From: Treponema socranskii subsp. buccale
GTDB lineage: Bacteria > Spirochaetota > Spirochaetia > Treponematales > Treponemataceae
NCBI RefSeq assembly: GCF_024181585.1
Contig: NZ_CP054258.1
Location: 186,001 to 250,000 of the forward strand
Direction: 5' to 3'
Length of the DNA: 64,000 nt
A program made the position numbers and the translations under genes. The notes beneath the pieces were generated by a model. It was not told the origin of the DNA. It saw nothing but the letters and a program-made list of their open reading frames with translations, and did not search any database. Positions 43,275-51,889 of this stretch are shown one piece after another; the first letter of the stretch is position 1, and every line of letters starts with the position of its first letter.

Positions 43275-44567
43275 ATGCCTCAAATACAGGGATTTCGAAT
43301 CCGAAACTACAAAGCGCTGAAAGATATTACACTCGGAAAGTTATGGAATAATCGTAATAGACCTTTGACGCCTCTTACCGTCGTTATCGGAAAGAACGGA
43401 AGCGGTAAGAGCAGTATTTTTGAAGCGTTCGGTTTTATCGCCGATTGTTTAAAGACGGGCGTGGAAGATGCGTGCGATGTGCGCGGCGGCTTTGAAAAGA
43501 TTTTTTCGAAAGGTCAAAACATAGATGAACCTATGGCATTCGAATTGTATTATCGGGAGAGTGCGGAAGAAAGCCCTATTACGTATGAGTTTTCGATAAA
43601 ATTGGATAAGAATCACCGTCCCTTTGTTTTTACGGAACGGCTGCGGCAGCGAAGAAAAGGACAAAGATGCGGGCAGCCGTTTTTGTTTTTGGTTTTAAAT
43701 GACGGCGTGGGGATTGCGTGGAAAGGCAAAACGTCAGGAACGCAGATTACGGAAGATGAAAATTCCGTATTTGATATAAATCCGCTTATTTCAAAAATCG
43801 AATCGGGTATTCAAACGGAAGAAACAAATGAGACGGAAGTGGTACGTCTTAACGATAACCGGCATTTGGCAATTACGACATTGGGAGCATTAAAGCAACA
43901 TCCCCGTATTACCGCCTTTCGTAAATTTATCGAAGGTTGGTATGTCAGTTACTTTTCTCCGGATTCGGCTCGTGCATTGCCGCTTGCGGGCGTACAAAAG
44001 CATCTCGATGTGCACGGCGATAACGTTGCGAATGTCGTACAGTTTATGCAGCGGGAACATCCGAAACGATTCAAAGGAATTTTGGAACGCATTGCCAAGA
44101 AAATACCGGGGCTTGAAAAAATAGATACCGAAATTTCTTCCGACGGGCGTTTGCTTTTGAAATTTTACGGGCAGGGATTTAAAGAGCCGTTTTACGCTCA
44201 GCAAATGTCCGACGGAACGCTTAAAATGTTTACGTATATGCTGCTCATGGAGGATCCCGAACCTCATTCCTTTATCTGTATAGAAGAACCTGAAAACGGT
44301 TTATATCATAGATTATTGGAAATCCTCGCAGCTGAGTTTCGTGAACATGCAGCCGAGAAAAAAAGCGGCTCCCAATTATTTATTACAACCCATCAGCCGT
44401 ATTTTGTCAACGCTCTTGAACCGGACGAAGTTTGGATACTTGAAAAGCAAGCCGACGGTTTTTCTGCAATTCATCGTGCAAGCGATGATACATTGGTAAA
44501 AGATATGGTTGCTGAAGGTATTCCGTTGGGAAGTCTGTGGTATAGTGAATATTTGGATAAGGATTAA
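43275..44567 (+). CDS. AAA/ABC-type ATPase of a two-gene defence-like module
   Basis: A 430-residue SMC/RecF-like ATPase (AAA_21 type). Walker A is VIGKNGSGKSSIFEAF, the signature is QMSDGTLKMFTYMLL, Walker B is FICIEEPENGLY, and the switch histidine is in LFITTHQPYF. No DNA-cutting domain is fused. The next gene is TOPRIM-like, a pairing found in antiphage modules such as PARIS and RloAB-type systems. Composition is richer in AT than gltX and fab genes, consistent with transfer. Which named system it belongs to is not settled. Confidence 0.85.
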   Translation: MPQIQGFRIRNYKALKDITLGKLWNNRNRPLTPLTVVIGKNGSGKSSIFEAFGFIADCLKTGVEDACDVRGGFEKIFSKGQNIDEPMAFELYYRESAEESPITYEFSIKLDKNHRPFVFTERLRQRRKGQRCGQPFLFLVLNDGVGIAWKGKTSGTQITEDENSVFDINPLISKIESGIQTEETNETEVVRLNDNRHLAITTLGALKQHPRITAFRKFIEGWYVSYFSPDSARALPLAGVQKHLDVHGDNVANVVQFMQREHPKRFKGILERIAKKIPGLEKIDTEISSDGRLLLKFYGQGFKEPFYAQQMSDGTLKMFTYMLLMEDPEPHSFICIEEPENGLYHRLLEILAAEFREHAAEKKSGSQLFITTHQPYFVNALEPDEVWILEKQADGFSAIHRASDDTLVKDMVAEGIPLGSLWYSEYLDKD

Positions 44568-44572
44568 CCGCC

Positions 44573-45226
44573 GTGCATTATGAAATATTGGTGGAAGATA
44601 TATCCGGGAAAGCGATGCTCGATAATTTGCTGCCGAAAATTATTATACATACAAAAAATACTTTTCGTGTTCACGCGTACAAAGGACTTGGTACAATTCC
44701 TAAAAATCTGAAAACCGCGCACGGCGTATCGAATAGGATTTTATTGGAACAGCTTCCGCGATTATTGAGGGGATACGGTAATGTGCATAAAGCGGATAAT
44801 GAACAAATTCTTATCGTCGTATGCGATTTGGATGACCGTAATGAAAGAAAATTTTTGTCGGAGCTGAAATCGTTATCGGATAATTGCCGCCCAAAACCGC
44901 GAGTGGAATTCTGTCTTGCCATAGAAGAAGGGGAAGCGTGGCTGCTTGGCGATATAGCTGCGATTAGAAAAGCGTATCCGAAGGCGCTCGACAATGTGTT
45001 ATCCCGCTATAAAAACGACAGCATTTGCGGGACGTGGGAACTGCTTGCGGATGCCCTCTGTAAAGGCGGACATTTAAAATTGAAAAAGGACGGTTTTCAA
45101 GCGATCGGTACGCAGAAATCAAAGTGGGCTTCGACGATAGCGCTCTATATGGATGTCTGCAACAATAAATCGCCGAGTTTTAATAATTTTAAACGTACCG
45201 TAGAAAAATATAACGATGCTCGATGA
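44573..45226 (+). CDS. TOPRIM-like (DUF4276/RloB-like) nuclease partner
   Basis: A 217-residue protein with an acidic N-terminal strand (HYEILVEDISGKAML), ILIVVCDLDDRNERKF with the D-x-D pattern, and a VEFCLAIEEGEAWLLGD segment. This order fits TOPRIM-like DUF4276 or RloB proteins. A GTG start at 44573 has AAGGA about nine bases ahead and lies five bases after the ATPase stop. It should be the effector that the ATPase controls. The family name is my best reading of the motif pattern. Confidence 0.7.
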   Translation: MHYEILVEDISGKAMLDNLLPKIIIHTKNTFRVHAYKGLGTIPKNLKTAHGVSNRILLEQLPRLLRGYGNVHKADNEQILIVVCDLDDRNERKFLSELKSLSDNCRPKPRVEFCLAIEEGEAWLLGDIAAIRKAYPKALDNVLSRYKNDSICGTWELLADALCKGGHLKLKKDGFQAIGTQKSKWASTIALYMDVCNNKSPSFNNFKRTVEKYNDAR

Positions 45227-45283
45227 ACCCTCGCCCGCGTCTTTCTTATGCAGCCGCTTCGTCGTACGCGCCGTAATGAGCGT

Positions 45284-46750
45284 TTACCCCTCGCACGCAA
45301 ATCGAAGCGCGTTGTAGGCGCCGTCATATACGCCGGCTTTTGCGTTTTGCCGTATATGTTTGATGTACATTTCGAGCAGATCGTCCGTTTCTATGAGCGT
45401 CGCGAGCGTGCGGTGCAAGTCGGATGTGTTTTCCGTTTCGATCGTGCCGTCGCCCATTTCGCTGCCGCGGATTGCACCCCACGCTTCGTGTTTTCCGACG
45501 CGCTGGATAAACAATTTCGGTATCGGGTAAAACGACAGTTCGCTCGGCTTTGTGATCATGATGTCGCTTACACGCATCAGCAAATTCGTTAAGTAGACGG
45601 CCGCGTAGAATTCGCCGTGCAAAAAGACGTGAACGCCGCGCACGTCGTCCGTTTCGGTTTCTTTGACGAAGCGCTTTGTCGCATTCCAATCGGTGTGCAT
45701 CATATATGAAACGCCGCTCTTATCGAGATTCGCTTTGAGTTCTTTCCATCGTCCGGCGTGATCTCCCATGTTTACGAAAAACGCGGCATTGCCGTTTTCG
45801 ATAAATGTTTTGCACGTTTCGATGATATCCGCAAAACGCCGTGCCTGCGCTCCGGCTCCTCCCATCGTGAGCAAAAAGCGGCGGGGCTTTCCTTCTTTCA
45901 TGCGTTCTATCCGCCGTTTGCAGTCTCCTTCGATTGCCGATACGATTTCGTAATCGACGTAGTGACCGGTTTCGAGCAGCGTGTCCGGTTCGAGACAGCG
46001 CGTGATTTTGCACTTGCCGTCCATCGAAAGGAGCGTACGGTAACCCATATATGCCGACGGCGACTGCACAGTGTGACGGCTTCCTTCGACGAGCCAAAAT
46101 CCCATCGGGTAATTGTCGGGGATGATGCTGACGACGTTTTTGACACCGCCCATGATCGCCGCGTGTCCGACCCACGGGTGCATCGAAAGGAGCGGCACGT
46201 CTTCGGGAATCAATTCCAAAATCGGTTCGAAAAGCTGCGAGAGGATGCGTTCGTTCACCGACGCCGAAAGCGGTCTGCTCCCGACGGACGTCGCTTTTTC
46301 CCACACGTGTTTGTTGAACCACTTCCAACGCTGCGAAACGCGGGAGAGCACGTCATACCAATACTGTAAAAAGCGGATCGATTTTTGCGCCGTGCTTCCG
46401 TCGAACGCCGTCAAATCCAAAAGATAGGGCGTATAGCCGAAACGTTTCGCCGCAGACGCCATTGCGATTGCAATGCGCCAGTGTCCGAATCCCATGCGGA
46501 TCGTACCGATGATGATCGCGTGTTTCGATTGTATGTCTCGTACTTTTCCTTTCGTTTTATTTTTGTCGACGATCGTGAGCATGCCGAAATCGTTATACGC
46601 TTCCCCTGCGGCGACGGCTCCCGGTTCGACGGGCGTATCATCCCGAGAAAAAAGAAAACGGCATACGCGGTATTTGAAAAAAGCAAAGCGCACTTCGGAC
46701 GGCGCAATCGGATTGCCGAACGCCTGAGTGTAAGAGCCGTGCGGATCCAT
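45284..46750 (-). CDS. Putative GT-B-fold glycosyltransferase (MurG/MGDG-synthase-like)
   Basis: A 488-residue protein with no signal peptide. IIIGTIRMGFGHWRIAIAMA resembles the N-terminal glycine loop of GT28-type enzymes (GxGH), and later segments RRFLLTMGGAGAQA and MITKPSELSFYPIP resemble the donor-binding half. That suggests transfer of a sugar to a lipid or wall precursor at the membrane. Acceptor and donor cannot be told. ATG 46750 is chosen because a TACAAT hexamer ends 6 bases before it; the longer frame to 46786 has no support. Confidence 0.55.
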   Translation of the reverse strand: MDPHGSYTQAFGNPIAPSEVRFAFFKYRVCRFLFSRDDTPVEPGAVAAGEAYNDFGMLTIVDKNKTKGKVRDIQSKHAIIIGTIRMGFGHWRIAIAMASAAKRFGYTPYLLDLTAFDGSTAQKSIRFLQYWYDVLSRVSQRWKWFNKHVWEKATSVGSRPLSASVNERILSQLFEPILELIPEDVPLLSMHPWVGHAAIMGGVKNVVSIIPDNYPMGFWLVEGSRHTVQSPSAYMGYRTLLSMDGKCKITRCLEPDTLLETGHYVDYEIVSAIEGDCKRRIERMKEGKPRRFLLTMGGAGAQARRFADIIETCKTFIENGNAAFFVNMGDHAGRWKELKANLDKSGVSYMMHTDWNATKRFVKETETDDVRGVHVFLHGEFYAAVYLTNLLMRVSDIMITKPSELSFYPIPKLFIQRVGKHEAWGAIRGSEMGDGTIETENTSDLHRTLATLIETDDLLEMYIKHIRQNAKAGVYDGAYNALRFACEG

Positions 46751-46756
46751 AACGCT

Positions 46757-46786
46757 ATTGTAATGCAATGAATGCCTGCGTGACAA
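46757..46786 (-). promoter_or_regulatory. Leaderless-type promoter of the GT-B gene
   Basis: On the minus strand TTGTCA, 18 bases, TACAAT, then 6 bases to the ATG at 46750. No ribosome-binding site. Confidence 0.5.
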
Positions 46787-46789
46787 GAA

Positions 46790-46912
46790 TTACGGGGCGT
46801 TGCGGGGTGTCCCCGCTTGAGGGGGCAGCGCACAACGAAGTGTGCGCGAGGGGGAGGCTTCCCCCTTCGGATTAAAAACAGTTTGTTCTATTGCTTGTTA
46901 ATTTTTACCTGT
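46790..46912. other. Noncoding stretch with short hairpins
   Basis: The stretch contains GCGCACA/TGTGCGC (about 46827-46846), GGGGTGTCCCC, GGGGGAGGCTTCCCCC, and a short duplication of TCAATTTTTACC. No open frame looks like a gene. These may be diverged repeats of the families described elsewhere in the window. Confidence 0.4.
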
Positions 46913-46923
46913 CAATTTTTACC

Positions 46924-46951
46924 TTGACAAAACCTGTAATTTCACTATCAT
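46924..46951 (+). promoter_or_regulatory. Promoter of the fab operon
   Basis: Consensus TTGACA at 46924-46929, 16 bases, TATCAT at 46946-46951. A perfect inverted repeat lies just downstream, over the expected transcription start. Confidence 0.6.
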
Positions 46952-46965
46952 ATAAATGTATCGAG

Positions 46966-46992
46966 AATGACAAAATACCGCGTTTTGTCATT
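46966..46992. promoter_or_regulatory. Operator-like inverted repeat ahead of fabD
   Basis: AATGACAAAA and TTTTGTCATT are perfect 10-bp arms with a 7-base spacer. The site falls between the promoter and the fabD ribosome-binding site (GAGGT), where a repressor of fatty-acid synthesis would act. The sequence does not match the FapR or FabT consensus as I know them. Confidence 0.55.
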
Positions 46993-47012
46993 TTGAGTTT
47001 GACGAGGTACCA

Positions 47013-47969
47013 ATGAAAAAATATGCTTTTTTGTTTCCGGGTCAGGGCGCACAGGAACCCGGCATGATGAAAGACGTGTGCGAATCTTTTCCCGAAGCGA
47101 GGACGCTGCTCGATTCGATTTCATCGATTACCGGCAGAGATATGGCAAAGCTTTTGTGGGAAACGGATCAGGCGGAATTGAGCCGCAGCGACAACAGTCA
47201 GCTCGCGATCACGTCCGCCTCTCTCATGGTTTCCGAAGTGCTGAAAGCGAAAGGCATCGTACCGTCCGCTGCTATGGGATTCAGCCTCGGCGAATTTCCG
47301 GCGCTCGGCATTTCGGGCGTCCTTTCGTTTGAAGACCTCATCCGCGTCGTGCAAAAGCGCGGCGAGATAATGCAGCGCGTGTGCGAAGAGATCGCTTCCG
47401 CAAATGCAGGCCATGCTCCGGGCATGAGCGCGATCATCGGTTTGCCGCCTGAAAAGGTGCAGGAAATCTGTTCAGGTCTTAAAGACGTGTACGCTGCAAA
47501 TCTAAACAGCGCCAAACAGACGGTTATCAGCGGTACGGCCGACGGTCTTGCCGCAGCCGAAAAAGCGTGTACCGAAGCGGGCGCGCGGCGTGCGATCAGG
47601 CTTTCGGTCGCCGGTCCCTTCCATTGTCCGCTCATGCAAAAAGCCGCCGACGAATTTGAAAAGGCTATCGCGGACGTGACGTTCGCCGATCCTAAAATCG
47701 ATTTGTTCAGCAACGTAACCGGAGAAAAAGTCGTCAAAGGAAGCGGTGCGAAAAAAAACGCGGTGCTGCATTTGACGAATCCGGTGCGGTGGACTCTGGA
47801 AGAAAAAGTGCTCGCCGACGTCATGGATGCGGATTCCGCGAACGAATGGCGCGTGCTTGAGCCGGGTGTCGGTAAAGTGCTGAGCGGGCTTTGGCGCGAT
47901 TCTCCTTTCGGCGAAAAGCGGCCGAGCACGCCCGTCAATTCGGCCGAATCGATCGGCGGAGTCGAGTGA
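47013..47969 (+). CDS. fabD: Malonyl-CoA-ACP transacylase
   Basis: A 318-residue enzyme. It starts with FLFPGQGAQEPGMM. The nucleophile is in GFSLGEF, in place of the usual GHSLGE. An Arg lies in VVQKRGEIMQ and the catalytic His in VAGPFHCPLM. It loads malonyl groups on acyl-carrier protein for fatty-acid elongation. GAGGT ahead of the ATG supports the start. The stop overlaps the fabG ATG (TGATG at 47967-47971). No acpP gene is seen in the window. Confidence 0.95.
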   Translation: MKKYAFLFPGQGAQEPGMMKDVCESFPEARTLLDSISSITGRDMAKLLWETDQAELSRSDNSQLAITSASLMVSEVLKAKGIVPSAAMGFSLGEFPALGISGVLSFEDLIRVVQKRGEIMQRVCEEIASANAGHAPGMSAIIGLPPEKVQEICSGLKDVYAANLNSAKQTVISGTADGLAAAEKACTEAGARRAIRLSVAGPFHCPLMQKAADEFEKAIADVTFADPKIDLFSNVTGEKVVKGSGAKKNAVLHLTNPVRWTLEEKVLADVMDADSANEWRVLEPGVGKVLSGLWRDSPFGEKRPSTPVNSAESIGGVE

Positions 47970-48711
47970 TGCTGCTTAGAGGTAAAAAGGCGCTCGTCAC
48001 GGGATCGAGCCGCGGCATCGGTCGAAAGATCGTAGAAACTTTTTTGCGCGAAGGCGCTGAAGTGTGGGGGCTCTGCTCGCATCCGTCGGAAGCGAAATCG
48101 GAGCTGGAACGGTTGCCTCATCGCAGGGTACGGCTTTTCACGAACTTGCTGCCGATGCGGGAGATGCCGCCCGCCTTTCGGAAGTCGTTAAAGAAGCGCT
48201 TTCGGCTTCCGGGGGATTCGACGTGCTCGTCAATAACGCGGGCATCACGAAGGACGGTCTTTCGTTCCGCATGAAAATCGAAGATTGGCAAAAAGTTCTC
48301 GACGTCAATCTCACTGCGGTGTTCGTTGCAACGCAGATCGTTTCAAACGATATGATTCACAAAAAATCCGGTTCGATAATCAATATGTCGAGCATCGTCG
48401 GCATACACGGCGGTGCTGGTCAGGTCAACTACAGCGCGAGCAAAGCGGGTCTCATCGGCTATACGAAAAGCCTTGCAAAAGAAGTCGGTTCCCGCGGCGT
48501 ACGCGTAAACGCCGTAGCGCCCGGCTATATCGAAACGGATATGACAAAGGCGGTGAATGAAAAAGCGCGCGAAGCGTGGGTCGCTCAGATTCCGCTCAAA
48601 CGTGCGGGGCAAACCGAAGACGTCGCGAACGCGGTGCTGTTTTTGGCAAGCGATCTGTCGGCATACGTTACGGCCCAAGTGCTCGGTGTAGACGGCGGCA
48701 TGGGCGCATAA
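47969..48711 (+). pseudogene. fabG: 3-oxoacyl-ACP reductase gene with a single-base frameshift
   Basis: The first ~46 codons (47969 to about 48107) encode LLRGKKALVTGSSRGIGRKI and the start of the NADP-binding fold. The rest (about 48106-48711) is in the frame one base back and encodes NNAGITKDG, the catalytic Ser (NMSSIVGIHG), Tyr and Lys (YSASK), and LGVDGGMGA. Adding one base restores a 247-residue protein, the normal FabG length. The shift lies near the CTGGAACGGTT stretch at 48104-48114. The gene is second in an otherwise intact fab operon and FabG is normally essential. A sequencing or assembly error is therefore the first explanation; real loss or programmed shifting is less likely. 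Confidence 0.9.
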
Positions 48712-48808
48712 GGCTATGGACGCCTCCGAAAACCATGCCGGATTTTTGGAGACGCTTTTATGTTATTGATTAGTAATTTTATAACGGAATAAACAGGAGT
48801 TGGCGGTT

Positions 48809-50059
48809 ATGGAAAAGAGGCGTGTTGTTATAACGGGTATGGGAGCTGTTACCCCGATCGGAAATTCGGTTGCGGAAACGTGGGCTGCGGCAAAAGCGGG
48901 TAAAAGCGGAGTTGCTCTCATCACGCATTTCGATGCAAGTACGTTTAAAGCGCGGTATGCGGGCGAAGTAAAAAACTTCGACGCGACCAAGTATATGAAT
49001 CCCGAAGCGGCGCGCAAGATGGCGCGCTTTTCGCAATATGCGGTCGCCGCGGCAAAGATGGCGCTCGACGATGCATCTATCGAAGCGAACAGCGATGTTA
49101 TCAAAGACGCTGCGATCTTTATGGGTGTCGGTATCGGCGGCTTTGAAGTGAACGAAGATTGCTGTATCAAATATTCGCAGAGTCCGCAGCACCGTCTGCC
49201 GCCTATGACGATTCCCGAACTGATCCCGAACGAAGCATGCGGCAATATTTCCATGGCTTTCGGCATCCACGGGCCGGCGCACACGGTGACGACCGCATGC
49301 GCGAGCGGTTCGGACGCGCTCGGCGATGCGCTCGATTTTATCAGAAGCGGCAGGCGTGATATATGTCTGGCGGGAGGAGCCGAGAGTACGATCAACGGAT
49401 TCGGCATCGCGGGTTTTGAAGTGCTCCACGCGCTTTCGACTTCTTTTGCGGACAATCCCGCAGCGGCAAGCCGTCCCTTCGACAAAAAGCGCGAAGGCTT
49501 TGTTATGGGTGAAGGCAGCGCGGTATTCGTGCTCGAAGAATACGAACATGCGAAAAAACGCGGAGCGAAAATATACGCCGAACTCGCAGGCTACGGCGGA
49601 ACGAGCGACGGTTATCACTTGACCGCTCCGAACCCCGACGGCGTTTGGGGAGCGGCGGCTATGACGGAAGCGCTCAAAGATGCGGACGTAAAGCCGGAAG
49701 AAGTACAGTATTACAACGCGCACGGAACGGCGACGAAAAAGAACGACCCTTGCGAAACGCAGATGTTGAAGATCGCGTTCGGTGAAGAAAACGCGAAAAA
49801 GCTGCACATATCGTCGACGAAGAGCATGACCGGACACTGCCTCGGAGCTACCGGTGCAATCGAAGCGATGTTTGCAGTCAAGGCTATCCAAGAAGGCTTT
49901 ATCCCTCCGACGATCAATCTCGACGAACAGGATGTCGAAGGCGGCTGCGATTTGAATTATACGCCGAATAAAGGCATCGAGTGCAAAGTCGATTGTGCCA
50001 TGAGTTCGACATTCGGCTTCGGCGGACACAACGGCGTTATCGTATTGAAAAGAATTTAA
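48809..50059 (+). CDS. fabF: 3-oxoacyl-ACP synthase II
   Basis: A 416-residue condensing enzyme with the Cys-His-His triad: TTACASGSDALGDAL, NAHGTATKKNDPCE and KSMTGHCLGATGAIE. VVITGMGAVTPIGN opens it and STFGFGGHNGVIVLK closes it. It elongates acyl chains with malonyl-ACP. ATG 48809 is chosen with CAGGAG 9 bases ahead. It lies 97 bases after fabG in the fab operon. Confidence 0.95.
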   Translation: MEKRRVVITGMGAVTPIGNSVAETWAAAKAGKSGVALITHFDASTFKARYAGEVKNFDATKYMNPEAARKMARFSQYAVAAAKMALDDASIEANSDVIKDAAIFMGVGIGGFEVNEDCCIKYSQSPQHRLPPMTIPELIPNEACGNISMAFGIHGPAHTVTTACASGSDALGDALDFIRSGRRDICLAGGAESTINGFGIAGFEVLHALSTSFADNPAAASRPFDKKREGFVMGEGSAVFVLEEYEHAKKRGAKIYAELAGYGGTSDGYHLTAPNPDGVWGAAAMTEALKDADVKPEEVQYYNAHGTATKKNDPCETQMLKIAFGEENAKKLHISSTKSMTGHCLGATGAIEAMFAVKAIQEGFIPPTINLDEQDVEGGCDLNYTPNKGIECKVDCAMSSTFGFGGHNGVIVLKRI

Positions 50060-50081
50060 TATTTTCCGAACGGGAGACACT

Positions 50082-50519
50082 ATGGTTACGAACGATATCG
50101 CATCTCTTTTACCGCACCGAAAGCCGTTTTTATTTGTCGATGAAATACTTTCGTGCGATGAAAAAGGCAGCGTAAGCACGCGGAAATTTACCGACGACGA
50201 TTTCTTTTTTAAGGGGCATTTTCCGCAGTATCCCGTCGTGCCCGGCGTTATCCTTATCGAAACGATGGCGCAGGCGGGAGGAGCGGCGCTCAGCTTTCAA
50301 AAGAAATTTCAGGAAGGCAGTTTGTTTTTTCTCGCTACGGTCGATAAAGTGAAGTTTCGAAATCAAGTGCGTCCCGGCGATACGGTGCGCATGGAAATCA
50401 CGAACCTGCGCGTTTCGGCTCACATGGTAAAGCAGTCGGGCAAAGCCTATGTCGGCGACGTTTTGGCTGCGGAAGCAGAATGGATGTGTCTCGTCGGAAG
50501 CGAAAGCTCCGTACAGTAA
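50082..50519 (+). CDS. fabZ: 3-hydroxyacyl-ACP dehydratase
   Basis: A 145-residue hot-dog-fold enzyme. LLPHRKPFLFVDEI is the N-terminal motif and GHFPQYPVVPGVILIETMAQ contains the catalytic His and Glu. It dehydrates 3-hydroxyacyl-ACP. GGGAGA ahead of the ATG is a good ribosome-binding site. It is last in the fabD-G-F-Z run; no enoyl reductase gene is present here. Confidence 0.95.
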   Translation: MVTNDIASLLPHRKPFLFVDEILSCDEKGSVSTRKFTDDDFFFKGHFPQYPVVPGVILIETMAQAGGAALSFQKKFQEGSLFFLATVDKVKFRNQVRPGDTVRMEITNLRVSAHMVKQSGKAYVGDVLAAEAEWMCLVGSESSVQ

Positions 50520-50672
50520 ACGATCGGTACGTTCGGTAAGCCGGGTCGGTTATGAAAGCCTCGTCGTTCCGATCGCCGTTTTATGATAGATAAAATCGTG
50601 ATATAATTTTTTTATTCGTGCGGAGCATTTGATACTCCGGCACGAATAAAACGGTTTTCATAGGTTCAATAC

Positions 50673-51674
50673 TTATCGAGTCGTCAATTTTCCGTTTTTA
50701 TAAATATAATTCGCGCTGTCCGCATATTTTTTCGGAATCGCAATGCCGCATGCGGCTGCCGCATCGACGTCGATGAGCAGATCGCTGTCGCTCGGTTCCG
50801 TCATAAAACGGATCGGCATATCCGCAGGTTTCGCACCGCGCAAAATCTCTACGACCATTTCACCCGTTGCGCGCCCCGCTTTATAATAATTAAAACCGCT
50901 TGCCATAAAGATGCCGCCGTTTTTCGCTCCCGTAACATCGCCTGAAAAGATCGGTTTTTTCGCTTTGGCAAAAACGTTTACGACTGCGGGAAGCGCGCTG
51001 AACACCGTGTTATCGGTTGAAAGGTAGAGACCGTCGACGCGCTTTACGAGCGTTTCGGCCGCCTGCTTTACTTCGGAGGAATTCGTGATCGCCTGCGTTA
51101 CAAGCGTAAGCCCCTGTTCTGCGCATCCTTTTTTTACGAGGTTGAGCGCACTTGCCGAATTCGCTTCATTGCTCGTGTAGATGTAGCCGAGCGTTTTGAT
51201 TCCCGCGACTTCTTTAAATAATGCAATATGCTGATCGGTCGGAATCGCATCGCTCATACCCGTTACGTTGCGTTCTCCGTGAGCCGTCGTCGATACGAGT
51301 CCCGCACCGACAGGATCGGTGATCGTTCCGAATACGACAGGTACGTCTTTGATCGTATTGGCAAGCGCGACGGCAACGGGAGTTGCTATACCGACGGCGA
51401 CATCGACTCGCTCGTCACGATAGCGCGTTGCGATTTGAGCGGCCGTGTTTACATCTCCGTTTGCATTTTGTAAATCGTAGTTTGCTTTGATGCCCGATTC
51501 GTTGATCACATCCATAATGCCCCGCTCGATGTCGTCGAGCGCTTGATGCTGCACGATTTTTGCGATCCCGATCTTATACGTCTTGCCCGAAGAAGGCGCA
51601 TCCTGTCCCCCCATCGCCGACACAAGTCCCGCCGTAAACAAGGCCGCCGTAAAAGCCGCACATAATTTTTTCAT
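50673..51674 (-). CDS. ABC transporter substrate-binding protein (PF04392/TrpX-like), orphan
   Basis: A 333-residue exported protein (signal peptide AAFTAALFTAGLVSAMGG). The mature part follows the ABC_sub_bind family: KIGIAKIVQHQALDDIERGI, VAVGIATPVAVALANTIKDV, PVVFGTITDPVGAGLV and GMSDAIPTDQHI. Relatives bind aromatic amino acids such as tryptophan, but the ligand is not readable from sequence. No permease or matching ATPase lies next to it in the window. CAGGAG precedes the ATG, and a strong promoter lies upstream. Confidence 0.88.
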   Translation of the reverse strand: MKKLCAAFTAALFTAGLVSAMGGQDAPSSGKTYKIGIAKIVQHQALDDIERGIMDVINESGIKANYDLQNANGDVNTAAQIATRYRDERVDVAVGIATPVAVALANTIKDVPVVFGTITDPVGAGLVSTTAHGERNVTGMSDAIPTDQHIALFKEVAGIKTLGYIYTSNEANSASALNLVKKGCAEQGLTLVTQAITNSSEVKQAAETLVKRVDGLYLSTDNTVFSALPAVVNVFAKAKKPIFSGDVTGAKNGGIFMASGFNYYKAGRATGEMVVEILRGAKPADMPIRFMTEPSDSDLLIDVDAAAACGIAIPKKYADSANYIYKNGKLTTR

Positions 51675-51742
51675 ACAAAACTCCTGTTATATACCCGCAT
51701 CGTGCGGATCGATTTTCATCTGTTTCTACAAACAGTAACAAC

Positions 51743-51772
51743 AGTATAATACTATTTATAGAAACATGTCAA
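51743..51772 (-). promoter_or_regulatory. Promoter of the substrate-binding protein gene
   Basis: On the minus strand consensus TTGACA, 18 bases, TATACT. The ~65-base leader contains CTGTTT-GTAG-AAACAG, a 6-bp hairpin. No riboswitch or T-box is recognised. Confidence 0.65.
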
Positions 51773-51775
51773 GAG

Positions 51776-51825
51776 CGAGCAAATCCGAATAATGCGGGAT
51801 TTGCAGCGAGCGCGAAGTTCCCCCT
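51776..51825. repeat. Dispersed copy of the 16137-type repeat
   Basis: GAGCAAATCCGA..., ATTTGCAGCGAGCGCGAAGTTCCCC matches the third unit of the repeats at 16137-16190. It lies in the divergent intergenic region before the ModF-like gene. Confidence 0.55.
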
Positions 51826-51854
51826 ATTTTTTCGTGCGGCTGCAAAATCTTCCA

Positions 51855-51883
51855 TACACATTTCACGGCTTTTGCAGTATACT
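51855..51883 (+). promoter_or_regulatory. Leaderless-type promoter of the ModF-like gene
   Basis: TACACA at 51855-51860, 17 bases, TATACT at 51878-51883, then 6 bases to the ATG at 51890. No ribosome-binding site. Confidence 0.55.
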
Positions 51884-51889
51884 GATACA

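Noticed and set aside
48779-50179. Long open frame (466 codons) on the minus strand.
   Set aside because: It is the shadow of fabF, which has full catalytic motifs on the plus strand.
50600-50650. Terminator between fabZ and the substrate-binding gene (TTCGTGCGGAG / CTCCGGCACGAA).
   Set aside because: The stem is clear but no T-run follows on either strand, so it cannot be called an intrinsic terminator with confidence.
51710-51742. T-box or tryptophan riboswitch in the leader of the substrate-binding protein gene.
   Set aside because: Only a short CTGTTT/AAACAG hairpin is present; no T-box sequence or antiterminator is visible.
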